A stretch of DNA of 56,867 nucleotides, taken from NCBI GenBank assembly GCA_949373095.1, contig CASIBY010000016.1:1-56867 (forward strand), in the 5' to 3' direction. Of this stretch, positions 1 to 8,926 are shown in pieces. Every line of letters begins with the position of its first letter. Within the stretch, counting starts at the first letter, position 1. Below the pieces are notes generated by a model that searched no databases, had not been told where the DNA came from, and was given only the letters and a program-made list of their open reading frames with translations. The translations under genes were made by a program, and so were the position numbers. The DNA comes from Candidatus Poseidoniaceae archaeon (GTDB taxonomy: Archaea > Thermoplasmatota > Poseidoniia > Poseidoniales > Poseidoniaceae).

Positions 1-30
1 TCCGATTCGGATGCATCGACAACGGGTAGT

Positions 31-1950
31 GTGGAGGTGGCGATAAGAAGCACCAAAAAGAAGGCCAATGATGGCGCCTTTACACTTCCCATGACTTTGG
101 GGCTGCGGCGAAGTCTTTCAAATTCACTGCTAAATGTTGTTCAAACCCTTGAAGAAGCAAAGGCGGCACGGCGTACCATGACGGGCCCTCTTGCACGCAC
201 AGTCCTGCACAGGCTCCGATTTGCCCGAATATGGGGCTTGGGTGACCGAAAGGCCCCTGCAAGTACCACTCCGTGCCTTGTATTGATGGAGGGTGACCCT
301 GCACTTGATATTGCATATGCATCGTTTGAAACTCAAAAAACAAACGAACTTCCTGCACGTCTACAACTTTCGGCAAGGTGCCCGTTATCGCCTCCAGAAT
401 TTGATGTTAACTCTCCCGTATATGACGTGAACATCGGGCATGTTCTCCCTCCCTCTCTTGAAGAGGCAAACGCTGGAGAGGAGCAAGGAACTTCCCCTCT
501 GCTTCCTGTCTCGTGGCAGCGGATGAACCATGACCCTTCCCTTATGGATGATGATTTGAATCCTGAAATCGTAGTTCTTACGGATGCGGTTCAACTGGCA
601 GCTCAGCCCGGAAAACTGGTCGACGCATTGATGGTTCTCAAACAACAATTTCCAGGGGCGTTGATTTGGACACCTGGCTTGGGCGGTCCCGACAATGCCG
701 CTGTATTGACTTGGATGGGCGTAGATTTGTTTGACATGGGACGAAGTCACGAAGCAACTTCTTCAGGAGTTCTGTTGACTCTGCAAGGGCCAAGATATCC
801 TCTGGCTCACGAAACCACCGACATGGTCGCTCAAAGCCAGCATTGGATCCAATCACTTGATGAGGTTCGCTCTGCACTTCAATCCGGGACGTTACGGACT
901 CTCGTTGAGCGACAGTCCCTATCCAGTCCCCGACTCGTAGAGCACTTGAGATATCACGACCAAGCGGCTGCTAAAGTGAAAGGACTTCTTTCATCTCATG
1001 TTTCTCGTGATACTCGTTTTCCATGCTATTCAACGACCATGCTTGAAGAACCATTGGTGACTGATTGGGAGCGTTTCATGACAACACAATACGAAACACC
1101 TTCTGAAGTCCGTGAGGTAATGATTTTGCTTCCTTGTTCAGCACGTAAGCCCTATCGTCTCTCGCGCTCCCATAGTAGGTTCATACAGGCCATTCAATCA
1201 ACAGCCTGTCATGAAGTCATGATGACCTCCCCCTTAGGGTTGGTACCTCGGGACCTCGAAGACGTATGGCCTGCATCACAATATGATGTTCCCGTCACTG
1301 GGGATTGGAATCGTGACGAACTGGCTCGCGTTGAACGTATGCTACGCAATCTTGTGGAACGGACGGGTTACAAGCGAGTCATCAACCATACCGATATGGA
1401 TCTCTCATTCCTTGAATGTGAAGTCGTTGAAACACGACAGGGTCGTGGGGCAGGGTCTCATGATGCGTTAAACGATTTGAAATTGGCCGTGAAGGATGCA
1501 GTTCAGACCTATGAGTTGCGCAACCAGAAGAACTCGCTGCGTCTCCGTGCAAATTACATGAGTGTCGCTCGGAAAAACATGCGTAGCGATGAATGGCTCA
1601 AGGGTGTATCTGTGCGTGGGAAGGTTCCCCGTTGGCGCTTGGAGCGAGAAGGTGTCCAAGTTGCCGTATGGTCCATTGACCGTAATGGTTTTTCATTCTC
1701 AAAATCTTCAATAGACCTTCTCTTTGAGCACAAGGCTTTACCGACAATCAGCATCAAAAGCGGGCTCACGTGGAAGGGGGACGTATTTTCTCACATGATT
1801 GCCGCATATGACTCAAGTATTCGGCAAGGGGATGACCTGTTAGTCGTTCAAGATGGAAAGGTTCTGGGGCTTGCTCGTGCGGTTGCTGCGGGATGGGAGT
1901 GGAAGGGCACTCCCGGCACTCTTGCAAAGTCTCACCAACGCAAGAAGTAA
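31..1950 (+). CDS. arcS: Archaeosine synthase ArcS (TgtA2-type)
   Basis: Converts preQ0 at position 15 of archaeal tRNA to archaeosine, acting after TgtA. The diagnostic ArcS signature is visible at residues about 368-381: Pro-Cys-Ser, then Lys-Pro-Tyr, Ser and Ser-His (PCSARKPYRLSRSH). The region before it resembles a degenerate TGT barrel. The C-terminal ~80 residues (SIKSGLTWKGDVFSHMI onward) look like a PUA RNA-binding domain. The length of 639 residues suits the family. The frame is open to the window edge, so the start is uncertain: GTG at 31, ATG at 91, or further upstream. Ribosomal protein S15 follows 84 bases downstream on the same strand. Family assignment is confident; activity is inferred from the motif. 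Confidence 0.9.
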   Translation: MEVAIRSTKKKANDGAFTLPMTLGLRRSLSNSLLNVVQTLEEAKAARRTMTGPLARTVLHRLRFARIWGLGDRKAPASTTPCLVLMEGDPALDIAYASFETQKTNELPARLQLSARCPLSPPEFDVNSPVYDVNIGHVLPPSLEEANAGEEQGTSPLLPVSWQRMNHDPSLMDDDLNPEIVVLTDAVQLAAQPGKLVDALMVLKQQFPGALIWTPGLGGPDNAAVLTWMGVDLFDMGRSHEATSSGVLLTLQGPRYPLAHETTDMVAQSQHWIQSLDEVRSALQSGTLRTLVERQSLSSPRLVEHLRYHDQAAAKVKGLLSSHVSRDTRFPCYSTTMLEEPLVTDWERFMTTQYETPSEVREVMILLPCSARKPYRLSRSHSRFIQAIQSTACHEVMMTSPLGLVPRDLEDVWPASQYDVPVTGDWNRDELARVERMLRNLVERTGYKRVINHTDMDLSFLECEVVETRQGRGAGSHDALNDLKLAVKDAVQTYELRNQKNSLRLRANYMSVARKNMRSDEWLKGVSVRGKVPRWRLEREGVQVAVWSIDRNGFSFSKSSIDLLFEHKALPTISIKSGLTWKGDVFSHMIAAYDSSIRQGDDLLVVQDGKVLGLARAVAAGWEWKGTPGTLAKSHQRKK

Positions 1951-2034
1951 GCCCACAGCACAAGGTTCTGCGCCATGGTGTTGCGGAGTGGTTAAGAAGG
2001 GGAGATTAGTCGGAAGGCCGCTGGGTGATTGCAA

Positions 2035-2493
2035 ATGGCACGTATGTTCAAGTCCCGTAAAGGTCAAAGTGGCTCCTCTCGACCTCATGTAAGTGATGCT
2101 CCTGATTGGTCTAACAAGGATAAATCAGCCGTTACAACCCTCATTCTTGATCTTGCCAAGTCCGGCAAATCAACCGCAGAAATCGGTACTATTCTCCGTG
2201 ACAAGCACGCTGTTCCTGACGTCCGTCTGGTCCTCGGAATGCGTATTGGCCAAGTCCTCAAAGAAAACGACATGACCGGTAGTTATCCTGAAGATATGAT
2301 GAACCTCATGCGACAAGCTGTTGACATCATCAATCACCTTGGTTCCGGAAACCACAAGGACATTCACAACAGGCGAGCCCTGGAAATCACAGAATCCAAG
2401 ATTCGACGTTTGGCTAACTACTACAAAAGCGAGAGTCGCCTCCCAAGTGACTGGCGATACAAGCGAGACGAACTCCGCCTAATGGTTGAGTGA
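2035..2493 (+). CDS. rps15: 30S ribosomal protein S15 (archaeal/eukaryotic S13 type)
   Basis: Small-subunit protein of the archaeal S15 type, with an N-terminal extension absent from bacterial S15. It begins MARMFKSRKGQSGSSRP, the usual Arg/Lys/Ser-rich archaeal start, and ends with the helical S15 core around HKDIHNRRALEITESKIRRL. I chose ATG at 2035 because MARM is the conserved archaeal start; a TTG two codons upstream is possible. The length is 152 residues, as expected. A DHH-like gene follows, which fits the common archaeal pairing of S15 with a RecJ-like gene. Confidence 0.96.
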   Translation: MARMFKSRKGQSGSSRPHVSDAPDWSNKDKSAVTTLILDLAKSGKSTAEIGTILRDKHAVPDVRLVLGMRIGQVLKENDMTGSYPEDMMNLMRQAVDIINHLGSGNHKDIHNRRALEITESKIRRLANYYKSESRLPSDWRYKRDELRLMVE

Positions 2494-2563
2494 AGCAATC
2501 TTTGAACCATCTCTTCAAGGTCAACTTGATGAGGGGTAGCATCCTAAGAGTTACGGGATCACC

Positions 2564-3487
2564 ATGCGAAGCCTCTTAGAAACTTCATTTTTCATTGAAG
2601 CTAGAGATCGTATCTTGAGTCAGGTCGCTCGCATTCAAGAAGCCACCATGATTCATCTCCATGCTCCTTCGTCACTCCCGGGAGTTCTTGCACTCGGTCA
2701 ACTTGAAGCAGCTTGTTTGGATGCAGGGCTCAAATATCGACGCCGGTTTTACCCTGCTGGACACCACCGCCCCCGCGATGAAGTGCTTACGATAGAACCT
2801 CCTTCAACGGGATTAGGTGTGGTGATTCTCCCCGAGGAAGAAACTTGGAATCTGATGGATGTGAAAGAAGATGAAATGGTCCGTCTTGTCCCGTTAGCAG
2901 CACAAGTACAACTTGGTGCCCAAAATAGAAAGCATCAGGGTGCATTGGATTGTGTAATTCAGGCATCAGTTCTTGCTTCATGTTTGGCTCCAAACGGTAG
3001 GCGCGTTCGTCAAATGCGACCGTTTTCATCCCTCGGATTGTGGTTGCGTGGTTCGCTTGATACCACCATTGACCCAATTTACACAGCAGTAAACATGCAC
3101 CTCAAGGAGGAAGGTAGTATTCGTTTGGTCTCCCTTCCCGAAGTCAAAAATCCTCACCAGAACATGATTCCCGGGCTTGCTGAGCGGCGGTTCAAAAAAC
3201 TCCATGGCGCATGGCCCAAAATGGATGTTGAACAACGAACTCAAGCCTTGAGTGAACTCGCTCTTCCTTGCTTGGCTGACATGGCGCTTTCTACACCTCG
3301 GCTAGAGGAACTATTGTGGCATAGAATGCTTGTGGGTGATGTTGAAGAGGATTTGGCGAGCCAGGCCTTCGCAGCACAACAAGCATGGCCGGAAGGGCTC
3401 GATGAAGAACGCTTACATGCTTCAAAGTTGATTGACAAATGGCTCCAAACAGGGCATTTGGGCACGGAACTTGAAGCGACGGGTTGA
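2564..3487 (+). CDS. Divergent DHH/RecJ-like protein (putative)
   Basis: A 307-residue protein directly after S15. In many archaea this position holds a RecJ/DHH-family phosphoesterase. The N-terminus (MIHLHAPSSLPGVLALGQLEAACLDAG) has the shape of the first DHH motif region, a hydrophobic strand then a helix of the 'go and fetch' type. The canonical Asp-His-His metal ligands are not visible, so if it belongs to this family it may be catalytically dead, for example a structural partner in a replication complex. No signal peptide or membrane segment is seen. The family call rests on position and weak resemblance. The start ATG at 2564 lies in a short gap after S15, so the two are probably co-transcribed. 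Confidence 0.5.
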   Translation: MRSLLETSFFIEARDRILSQVARIQEATMIHLHAPSSLPGVLALGQLEAACLDAGLKYRRRFYPAGHHRPRDEVLTIEPPSTGLGVVILPEEETWNLMDVKEDEMVRLVPLAAQVQLGAQNRKHQGALDCVIQASVLASCLAPNGRRVRQMRPFSSLGLWLRGSLDTTIDPIYTAVNMHLKEEGSIRLVSLPEVKNPHQNMIPGLAERRFKKLHGAWPKMDVEQRTQALSELALPCLADMALSTPRLEELLWHRMLVGDVEEDLASQAFAAQQAWPEGLDEERLHASKLIDKWLQTGHLGTELEATG

Positions 3488-3512
3488 AACATAATCCCCC
3501 CATGCGCTAACC

Positions 3513-3863
3513 ATGGCGATTGAGCGATTGTTGACTGGAAGTATCCAAAATCAAGTTCAGGAACTGATGTCTACTGAGGATCTTGTCATTGAGGCATTTC
3601 GAGATCTCGTCAAGGACGAACTCAAAGCACACATTCGGGCAAAGGTGGACGAAGACCCTGATTTGAAGGCAGAAATCAAGGAAGCAGTTGCCTATTATTT
3701 CCATTCTAAAGCCCGAAGTATTTACGCTGAACTCAAAGCAACTCGTGCTGCGACCCGCCTCGGACTTCGTTTGCTACCCGATGAACTACAAGGTGAGGTT
3801 GGAGAGGCTTTAGTGACCCTGTTTGAAAAAGAACTTGGCGCCCTTCTTGAGAAGGCACTTTAG
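3513..3863 (+). CDS. Small helical protein of unknown function
   Basis: A 116-residue, charged and almost entirely helical protein that I do not recognise. It is rich in Glu, Lys, Leu and Ala, with segments such as LVKDELKAHIRAKVDEDPD and ELKATRAATRLGLRLLP, and has no cysteines or membrane segments. It starts 25 bases after the DHH-like gene on the same strand, so it is probably the last member of the S15 operon. A structural or RNA/DNA-associated role can be guessed only from this position. Confidence 0.7.
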   Translation: MAIERLLTGSIQNQVQELMSTEDLVIEAFRDLVKDELKAHIRAKVDEDPDLKAEIKEAVAYYFHSKARSIYAELKATRAATRLGLRLLPDELQGEVGEALVTLFEKELGALLEKAL

Positions 3864-3896
3864 GCATATATTGGCCCAAACAAGAGTTCAAGTTAT

Positions 3897-5963
3897 GTGC
3901 CGGAGAACTTTCGGCGTAATGTCGGTCTTATGCGTACAGCATCATTCATCATCTTCATCCTTGTTGCAACACTGGTTCTGCCATTTGTTTCACCAACGGT
4001 GCAAGCTGCAGATGAATCGGACGACGTCATCGTTTGTTGCGATGCTTCCGAAGTTGAATTGTATCTCCTCGGCAGCGATAGTAACAAGCAATTGACACCA
4101 TTTTTTGCTGAATTAAGTACTGAGTCACAAGCGATCTCAATGCAGAACTCAATCTCTTCTCAAGAAAGCGTGGGTAAGTGGACCCTATCCAATACATGGG
4201 GCGGGGATGTACCTTCCTCAAGTTGGTCCTTTTCCATGGAGTATGAAGTCAGCGGAGCAGCCGGGGCGCAAATTAACGCTACTGCTTCCCTAGCAATCGG
4301 TTCAAAGAGTTACACTACCCAAACCGAACCTGGCGGGTCATTCCTCGCTCAAGGAAAAGGTAGCCTTGATTTCATAATCGAGGTTGAAGACTCTTTTGAA
4401 CTGGCGGAATCTTCATCCATTGTTCTTGAACTAAAAGCACAATCACTTCTCTTTTCATTCCCAGAAGGAACCGAGGCAGAACTCAAATTCCTTTGGGGCG
4501 GTGAAGATGATCCTTCATCGATTGAGGGTATACTTCCAATTCTTGATATCATGATGCCGACACCCGAAATTGAAGGTTCGGATGTTTACCTTGCTGTAAA
4601 ACTTGATTCACCATGGGGACTTTCCACACTGGCTCTTGCAGAGTCGATTTCCCTCAATGTCAACGGCCAGACAGTTACTGGAGATCCGATTGAAACAGCA
4701 TCAAGTGATACCGTTCGGGTCACTTGGACATGGGATAAAGCTGCGGGAGGTATCGAAACTATCTCAGTGGAAGTGGAACTGAAGTTTCAACCCGACCAAC
4801 CTTCTCTAATTGGTTCCACAACGTTTGAAATTGAAACGTTTGACACAGATTCAGGAACCGGGACATACTATCCTCCTGATGAACCATTGCGTACGAATGG
4901 CGACGGTAGTTCTCTAGATGTGAACATTCAAATGGACCTTTCAAAGGATGGGGACACGCTGCTTCTGAGAAAAGTTACTACGCTAACAATTGATGATGAA
5001 ATGGCCTTCTGGATGCGATGGGGTCTTGACCATATTGGAGATGAAAATCCTGCACTTTCCTCAACGCTAAGGGCATTTTCTGAAGGTGCAGTCTCAGAAG
5101 AAGACCGAGTGAGCCGTTCCATTGAGGAAACAGAGGTCGGAGAATTTGAGCGGCAAATGGTAAGCCTCGGTCCACTGTATCTCTCAGGTGGTCTTGGAAT
5201 TCAATCAGAAGATTTGCTCGGAACATTCCGTGAATTTTCTTCATTGAAAGTAGACCTGGACCTCAACGGTGAATCTGCAGTTGTTAATCACCCAGTTACT
5301 CTTCGCTTTTCAACCACTGAGATCGTTGCAGAGGGCACACAATTGGAACTGGTCAATCAATTCATCGTGGTCCAACCAGCACCGCTCTGGAGTTCGTTTT
5401 CATTATCCTTAACCGCCAAAACATCGGCATTCACATCGCTTAGTAACAGTGTTTTGAGAGAATCCACGCAATTTGAACTATCGGTTCTGCGGATGCCATG
5501 GGGCGACCAGATAACTCTAGAGGGCGAGGGTATCATGCAAGATGAAGCATTCCGACTAAATTCAGTGCCGACCACAGCAGTGTCATTCACTCCAATGCCA
5601 CTCACCCTTCTTTCTGTATTTGGTTTACTTGGGGCGTTTATAGTGGGCATGCGCATCACCCGCCAACGAAAGCGAACCGTCATGTATGCAGAACTCGTTC
5701 TCATTCCTGTAGTAGGACTTGTCCTCGTTCTTGGCTATCCGGCTATTTTTGTCGGAGGTGCTGTTATTGCAAGCACTTTGATTTGGTGGGTTACTGCAAT
5801 AGCTAGCCCTCGTCTAAGCCCTCAGAATAAACGAAGAGTTCAAAACGCCTTTCCTACGATCCCATGTCCTGCATGTCAGGTGGCCAACCCGGTGACGTCA
5901 ACAGAACGCCCACACCGATTTGCATGTGCTGGTTGTGAACGTGTGATTCGACTTGAAGCCTGA
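3897..5963 (+). CDS. Secreted-domain membrane protein with cytosolic zinc ribbon
   Basis: A 688-residue protein I cannot assign to a named family. An N-terminal signal peptide (core SFIIFILVATLVLPFVS, cleavage after VQA) precedes about 520 residues of beta-rich, acidic, Ser/Thr-rich extracellular sequence. Near residue 560 come three hydrophobic helices (around LLSVFGLLGAFIVGM, LVLIPVVGLVLVLGYPAIF and GGAVIASTLIWWVTAIA). The last ~35 residues hold a zinc ribbon, Cys-X2-Cys then about 20 residues then Cys-X2-Cys. With a cleaved signal and three helices, the ribbon should face the cytosol. The start is uncertain: GTG 3897, or ATG 3930 right before the hydrophobic core. It is convergent with the CBS gene; the two stop codons abut. 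Confidence 0.75.
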   Translation: MPENFRRNVGLMRTASFIIFILVATLVLPFVSPTVQAADESDDVIVCCDASEVELYLLGSDSNKQLTPFFAELSTESQAISMQNSISSQESVGKWTLSNTWGGDVPSSSWSFSMEYEVSGAAGAQINATASLAIGSKSYTTQTEPGGSFLAQGKGSLDFIIEVEDSFELAESSSIVLELKAQSLLFSFPEGTEAELKFLWGGEDDPSSIEGILPILDIMMPTPEIEGSDVYLAVKLDSPWGLSTLALAESISLNVNGQTVTGDPIETASSDTVRVTWTWDKAAGGIETISVEVELKFQPDQPSLIGSTTFEIETFDTDSGTGTYYPPDEPLRTNGDGSSLDVNIQMDLSKDGDTLLLRKVTTLTIDDEMAFWMRWGLDHIGDENPALSSTLRAFSEGAVSEEDRVSRSIEETEVGEFERQMVSLGPLYLSGGLGIQSEDLLGTFREFSSLKVDLDLNGESAVVNHPVTLRFSTTEIVAEGTQLELVNQFIVVQPAPLWSSFSLSLTAKTSAFTSLSNSVLRESTQFELSVLRMPWGDQITLEGEGIMQDEAFRLNSVPTTAVSFTPMPLTLLSVFGLLGAFIVGMRITRQRKRTVMYAELVLIPVVGLVLVLGYPAIFVGGAVIASTLIWWVTAIASPRLSPQNKRRVQNAFPTIPCPACQVANPVTSTERPHRFACAGCERVIRLEA

Positions 5964-6374
5964 TTAGAGCTTGAGGTCTTGAAGGTTAGATACCAAGTTA
6001 ACAGCGTCCTGATAATCACCAGGAGAAAAATATCCGACGAATTCCTCATTCTCATCAACAGCGACGACCGCTTGGGGGCTGCGCAACTTGATATTCTCAA
6101 GAACTACTTTGAGTTTATCATCAAGGTGAACGAGCATGAAGTCCATTTCCATGTGTTCATGGCAGGCTGCACTTGATGAGTTGACTCCTTCACTCAGCGC
6201 TTTAATCATTTGACGTTGGCCAATCACGCCTTGGACATGATTGTCATCATTAAGGACAACCAAAATCCCACCCGAAATACTCAACAGGCGTTTAGCACCT
6301 TCTTGGAGAGTATCTTGAGCCCCAATTGTACTGTGTTCATCATCAAGTTGCAAACTGGAAACGGTCTTGCCCAT
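5964..6374 (-). CDS. Paired CBS-domain protein
   Basis: A 136-residue stand-alone pair of CBS domains, a module that usually binds adenine nucleotides or SAM and regulates a partner. Two repeats are visible. The first has GGILVVLNDDNHVQGVIGQRQMIKAL; the second has PQAVVAVDENEEFVGYFSPGDYQDAV. No effector domain is attached, so the partner is unknown. Its start lies 38 bases beyond the stop of gltX on the same strand, so it may be the last gene of the gltX-rnhB unit. Confidence 0.85.
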   Translation of the reverse strand: MGKTVSSLQLDDEHSTIGAQDTLQEGAKRLLSISGGILVVLNDDNHVQGVIGQRQMIKALSEGVNSSSAACHEHMEMDFMLVHLDDKLKVVLENIKLRSPQAVVAVDENEEFVGYFSPGDYQDAVNLVSNLQDLKL

Positions 6375-6412
6375 ATTTGACCCACGGGATACGTATTCTA
6401 TCTAACTTGCTT

Positions 6413-8155
6413 TCATTTCTCTTCAACAGATACTTCGTGACAGAGAATAAAAGAACCATCTTCCTGAAGTCGGGCATATCCAATTCGTTCTAGTTGGACA
6501 ATAGTTCCTATTTTGAGTGCGTGCTTCTCTAAGCGTCCATTCTGTGTAATTATCTCATTGTTGGAAGTCGATATCAACGTTCCTTCTGTACTGTTTTCTT
6601 CTGTGATCCAGTGAACAATTGAACGCTTGTCGCTACGTTCAAACGAATGAAGAATCGCTTTAGGACCCTCTAGGTTAATGTCTGCGAATTCTTTCAATCG
6701 GAGTGAACCCTTTTCAAAGTCTTCCTGTTCAAGATAAACGGTTCCTTTATTCATGTCCCATGTTCGGGAACCCATTGTTTTATCATTCGGGTTTACGGGA
6801 TGTGATACCGTTTTTGGAATCTCCAATCCCTCAAGGGAGCACAACACAGGTTCACGAATGAATGAAAGTCTCGGTGCGGTTGAATCTACCACTTTTGTAT
6901 TGTGTGCGTAGAGAGTTGAAAGAGGAACTGAGATGTCCTTCTGAGTAATTCCAAGTTCAAGCCAGAATGCTCTTAACGCTGCATCAGAAATCCCTCTCCC
7001 TTTCAATCCTTCAAGTGTTGGAAGACGAGGGTCCCCCCAGCCAGGGTATCTGCCTTCTTCAATGTCCAATCTCATCTTTGATGTAGAAAAACCACCCCAC
7101 TCGTGGACCTTTACCCTACCCCAATACATTGTTTCAGGATAGTTCCAGCCGAAGTGTTCGTACAGAAGCGTTTGCTTTCGGGTTGAGTCCATTAGGTCCT
7201 TCCCCCGAACAATGTGAGTCACGCCTTGGAGGTGGTCTTCGACAGCACTTTGGAAATCGAGTAGAGGCCAAACAACATACTTCGAGCCGATTGATTCACG
7301 GGGATGGGGGTGCGCTTCCGTATCCTGTAAGCGAAGTGCAGGCCAGTCACGAAGAGCAGGGTTTTTCAACGTCATATCCGTTTTTACTCGGACAACTACT
7401 TCTCCAGGGTTAAATTCCCGGTCTAGCATCTGTTGCCACAATTCAAGGTTTTCTAGAGATGTTCGTTCCCTGCAAGGGCAGTTGGTCTTCCCAACACGGT
7501 GCTCTTTGAACGCCTCAGCAGAACAGCGGCAAACATAGCCATATCCTTTCTCAAGCATCAGTGATGCGTGCTCATAATAATGTTCCATTCGGTCGGATGC
7601 GATGACAACTCGGTCTGGCTTACGGCCAGTGAGCCATGCAGTTTCTTCCTGTATGCGCTCATACGCTTCAAGCATTGGGGGCTTGACTTTGGTATCTGTA
7701 TCATCAAATCTAAGGATGAATACACCGTCGTACATTTCCCGGTATGTGCTGTTGATGACAAGGCCTCGAGCGTGTCCAAATGAAAGAGGACCGTTAGGAT
7801 TGGGAGCAAAACGGAGCACGACCTTACCCTTCTGAGCATCTTTGAGGTCGGGAAGGCCGGTCCTACGTTCTTTCACTTCTCGCTTTTCCAAAAGATGGGG
7901 AGCTTCCTGTGAAAGGATATTACGGAGCGATTCAAGCCCGTCGTTTGCAGCTGTTGAGTTTGCTTTGTTGACTTCTTGAGCAACCAAGCCGGTAACAATT
8001 TTCCCATGTTGGCGCAGATCCGCTCGCATCCCCATGATTCTACCAATGACGGAACCTATGGCTCCCTTTCCTTCGTATTCGATGGCGTTTTGGATGGCGA
8101 CATGACGGATCAAATCTAGCGTATCCTCATCGGGTGTCCAATCCATGGCGCTCAA
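6413..8155 (-). CDS. gltX: Glutamyl-tRNA synthetase, archaeal type
   Basis: Charges tRNA-Glu with glutamate and, in archaea, usually also tRNA-Gln for later amidation. The class I signature is present: the HIGH-like motif lies in PNPNGPLSFGHARG (about residues 118-131) and the KMSKS-like motif is STSKM (357-361). Four cysteines (C209, C211, C226, C228) look like the zinc site. The N-terminal ~100 residues before the catalytic core and the beta-barrel anticodon-binding C-terminus are typical of the archaeal/eukaryotic form, as is the length of 580 residues. RNase HII lies 20 bases upstream on the same strand, which suggests an operon. Confidence 0.96.
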   Translation of the reverse strand: MSAMDWTPDEDTLDLIRHVAIQNAIEYEGKGAIGSVIGRIMGMRADLRQHGKIVTGLVAQEVNKANSTAANDGLESLRNILSQEAPHLLEKREVKERRTGLPDLKDAQKGKVVLRFAPNPNGPLSFGHARGLVINSTYREMYDGVFILRFDDTDTKVKPPMLEAYERIQEETAWLTGRKPDRVVIASDRMEHYYEHASLMLEKGYGYVCRCSAEAFKEHRVGKTNCPCRERTSLENLELWQQMLDREFNPGEVVVRVKTDMTLKNPALRDWPALRLQDTEAHPHPRESIGSKYVVWPLLDFQSAVEDHLQGVTHIVRGKDLMDSTRKQTLLYEHFGWNYPETMYWGRVKVHEWGGFSTSKMRLDIEEGRYPGWGDPRLPTLEGLKGRGISDAALRAFWLELGITQKDISVPLSTLYAHNTKVVDSTAPRLSFIREPVLCSLEGLEIPKTVSHPVNPNDKTMGSRTWDMNKGTVYLEQEDFEKGSLRLKEFADINLEGPKAILHSFERSDKRSIVHWITEENSTEGTLISTSNNEIITQNGRLEKHALKIGTIVQLERIGYARLQEDGSFILCHEVSVEEK

Positions 8156-8175
8156 ACCGCCCTAGTCGCATCCCT

Positions 8176-8916
8176 TCATGAAATGCTTGCATCGTCTTGG
8201 TCAAACAGAGAGTGTTGTACAGTCCGAGGCGCACCGCGCACTGGAACATCACCTTTGCAATTTTCACCCCAATATCGTGTTGCAGTGGCCCATCCCCAGC
8301 GAACATCATCATGAATGCCGTCATCTGAAATTAAGAGATGAAGAGCATTCTTTGTATTCGGGTCGCTGGGATAACCAGATCCTATCGGTTGTCCAATGCT
8401 TGCAGCGAGTTCTGCAATACATCGGTCTCGTTCTTCCTTTGCCAGAATACTCGCCATGCTAACTATTGGGTAATTCTCGTCTGCTTTGTGAAAACTCTGC
8501 ATCTGTGAATCCCGCCAAGGCCACGATTGAAGTTGTTCAGATATTCGTTGAGTGAAACGAAGTTCATTCACATCGCAGGCGTCGTTGGTGATGTTGACTG
8601 CCTCTCGTAATTCTAAACCGGTCAACGCTTCTCCAAAGGCACGTACTTCAAGCCAATTGAGCCCGTCAGCCATGAGAGCCATGTCGATTCGTTTTGGAGT
8701 ACAGTTGACAAGAAATTTCTTCCACCCTCTGGATTCTGATTGTTCATTGAACCACGCTTCAATTTCCTTTCTGCGCTTGGAAGTTAGATATTTCGAATCT
8801 TTGACTCCTATTTCCTTGAGGAGCGGTATGTCTTTGCTAGGAATTGCACATGCTGCAACGACAAGAGGTCCGAGTACAGGACCTCTGCCGGCTTCATCTA
8901 CACCAATTTCCCACAT
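8176..8916 (-). CDS. rnhB: Ribonuclease HII
   Basis: Cleaves RNA in RNA-DNA hybrids and starts removal of misincorporated ribonucleotides. The N-terminal motif MWEIGVDEAGRGPVLGP carries the conserved Asp-Glu-Ala-Gly-Arg-Gly metal-binding signature (D7, E8). A further acidic cluster (NDACDVNE) and the MASILAKEERD helix are also typical. I chose ATG at 8916 because the family starts at this residue, a GGTGG ribosome site precedes it, and this start avoids overlap with the upstream gene that ends at 8927. A longer in-frame start at 8949 exists. The product is 246 residues. Confidence 0.95.
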   Translation of the reverse strand: MWEIGVDEAGRGPVLGPLVVAACAIPSKDIPLLKEIGVKDSKYLTSKRRKEIEAWFNEQSESRGWKKFLVNCTPKRIDMALMADGLNWLEVRAFGEALTGLELREAVNITNDACDVNELRFTQRISEQLQSWPWRDSQMQSFHKADENYPIVSMASILAKEERDRCIAELAASIGQPIGSGYPSDPNTKNALHLLISDDGIHDDVRWGWATATRYWGENCKGDVPVRGAPRTVQHSLFDQDDASIS

Positions 8917-8926
8917 GCTAACCACC

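Noticed and set aside
1975-2034. tRNA-like stretch before S15 (TTGCGGAGTGGTTAAG resembles a D arm/A box)
   Set aside because: No matching acceptor or anticodon stem and no GGTTCRA-type T loop follow; best read as S15 leader.
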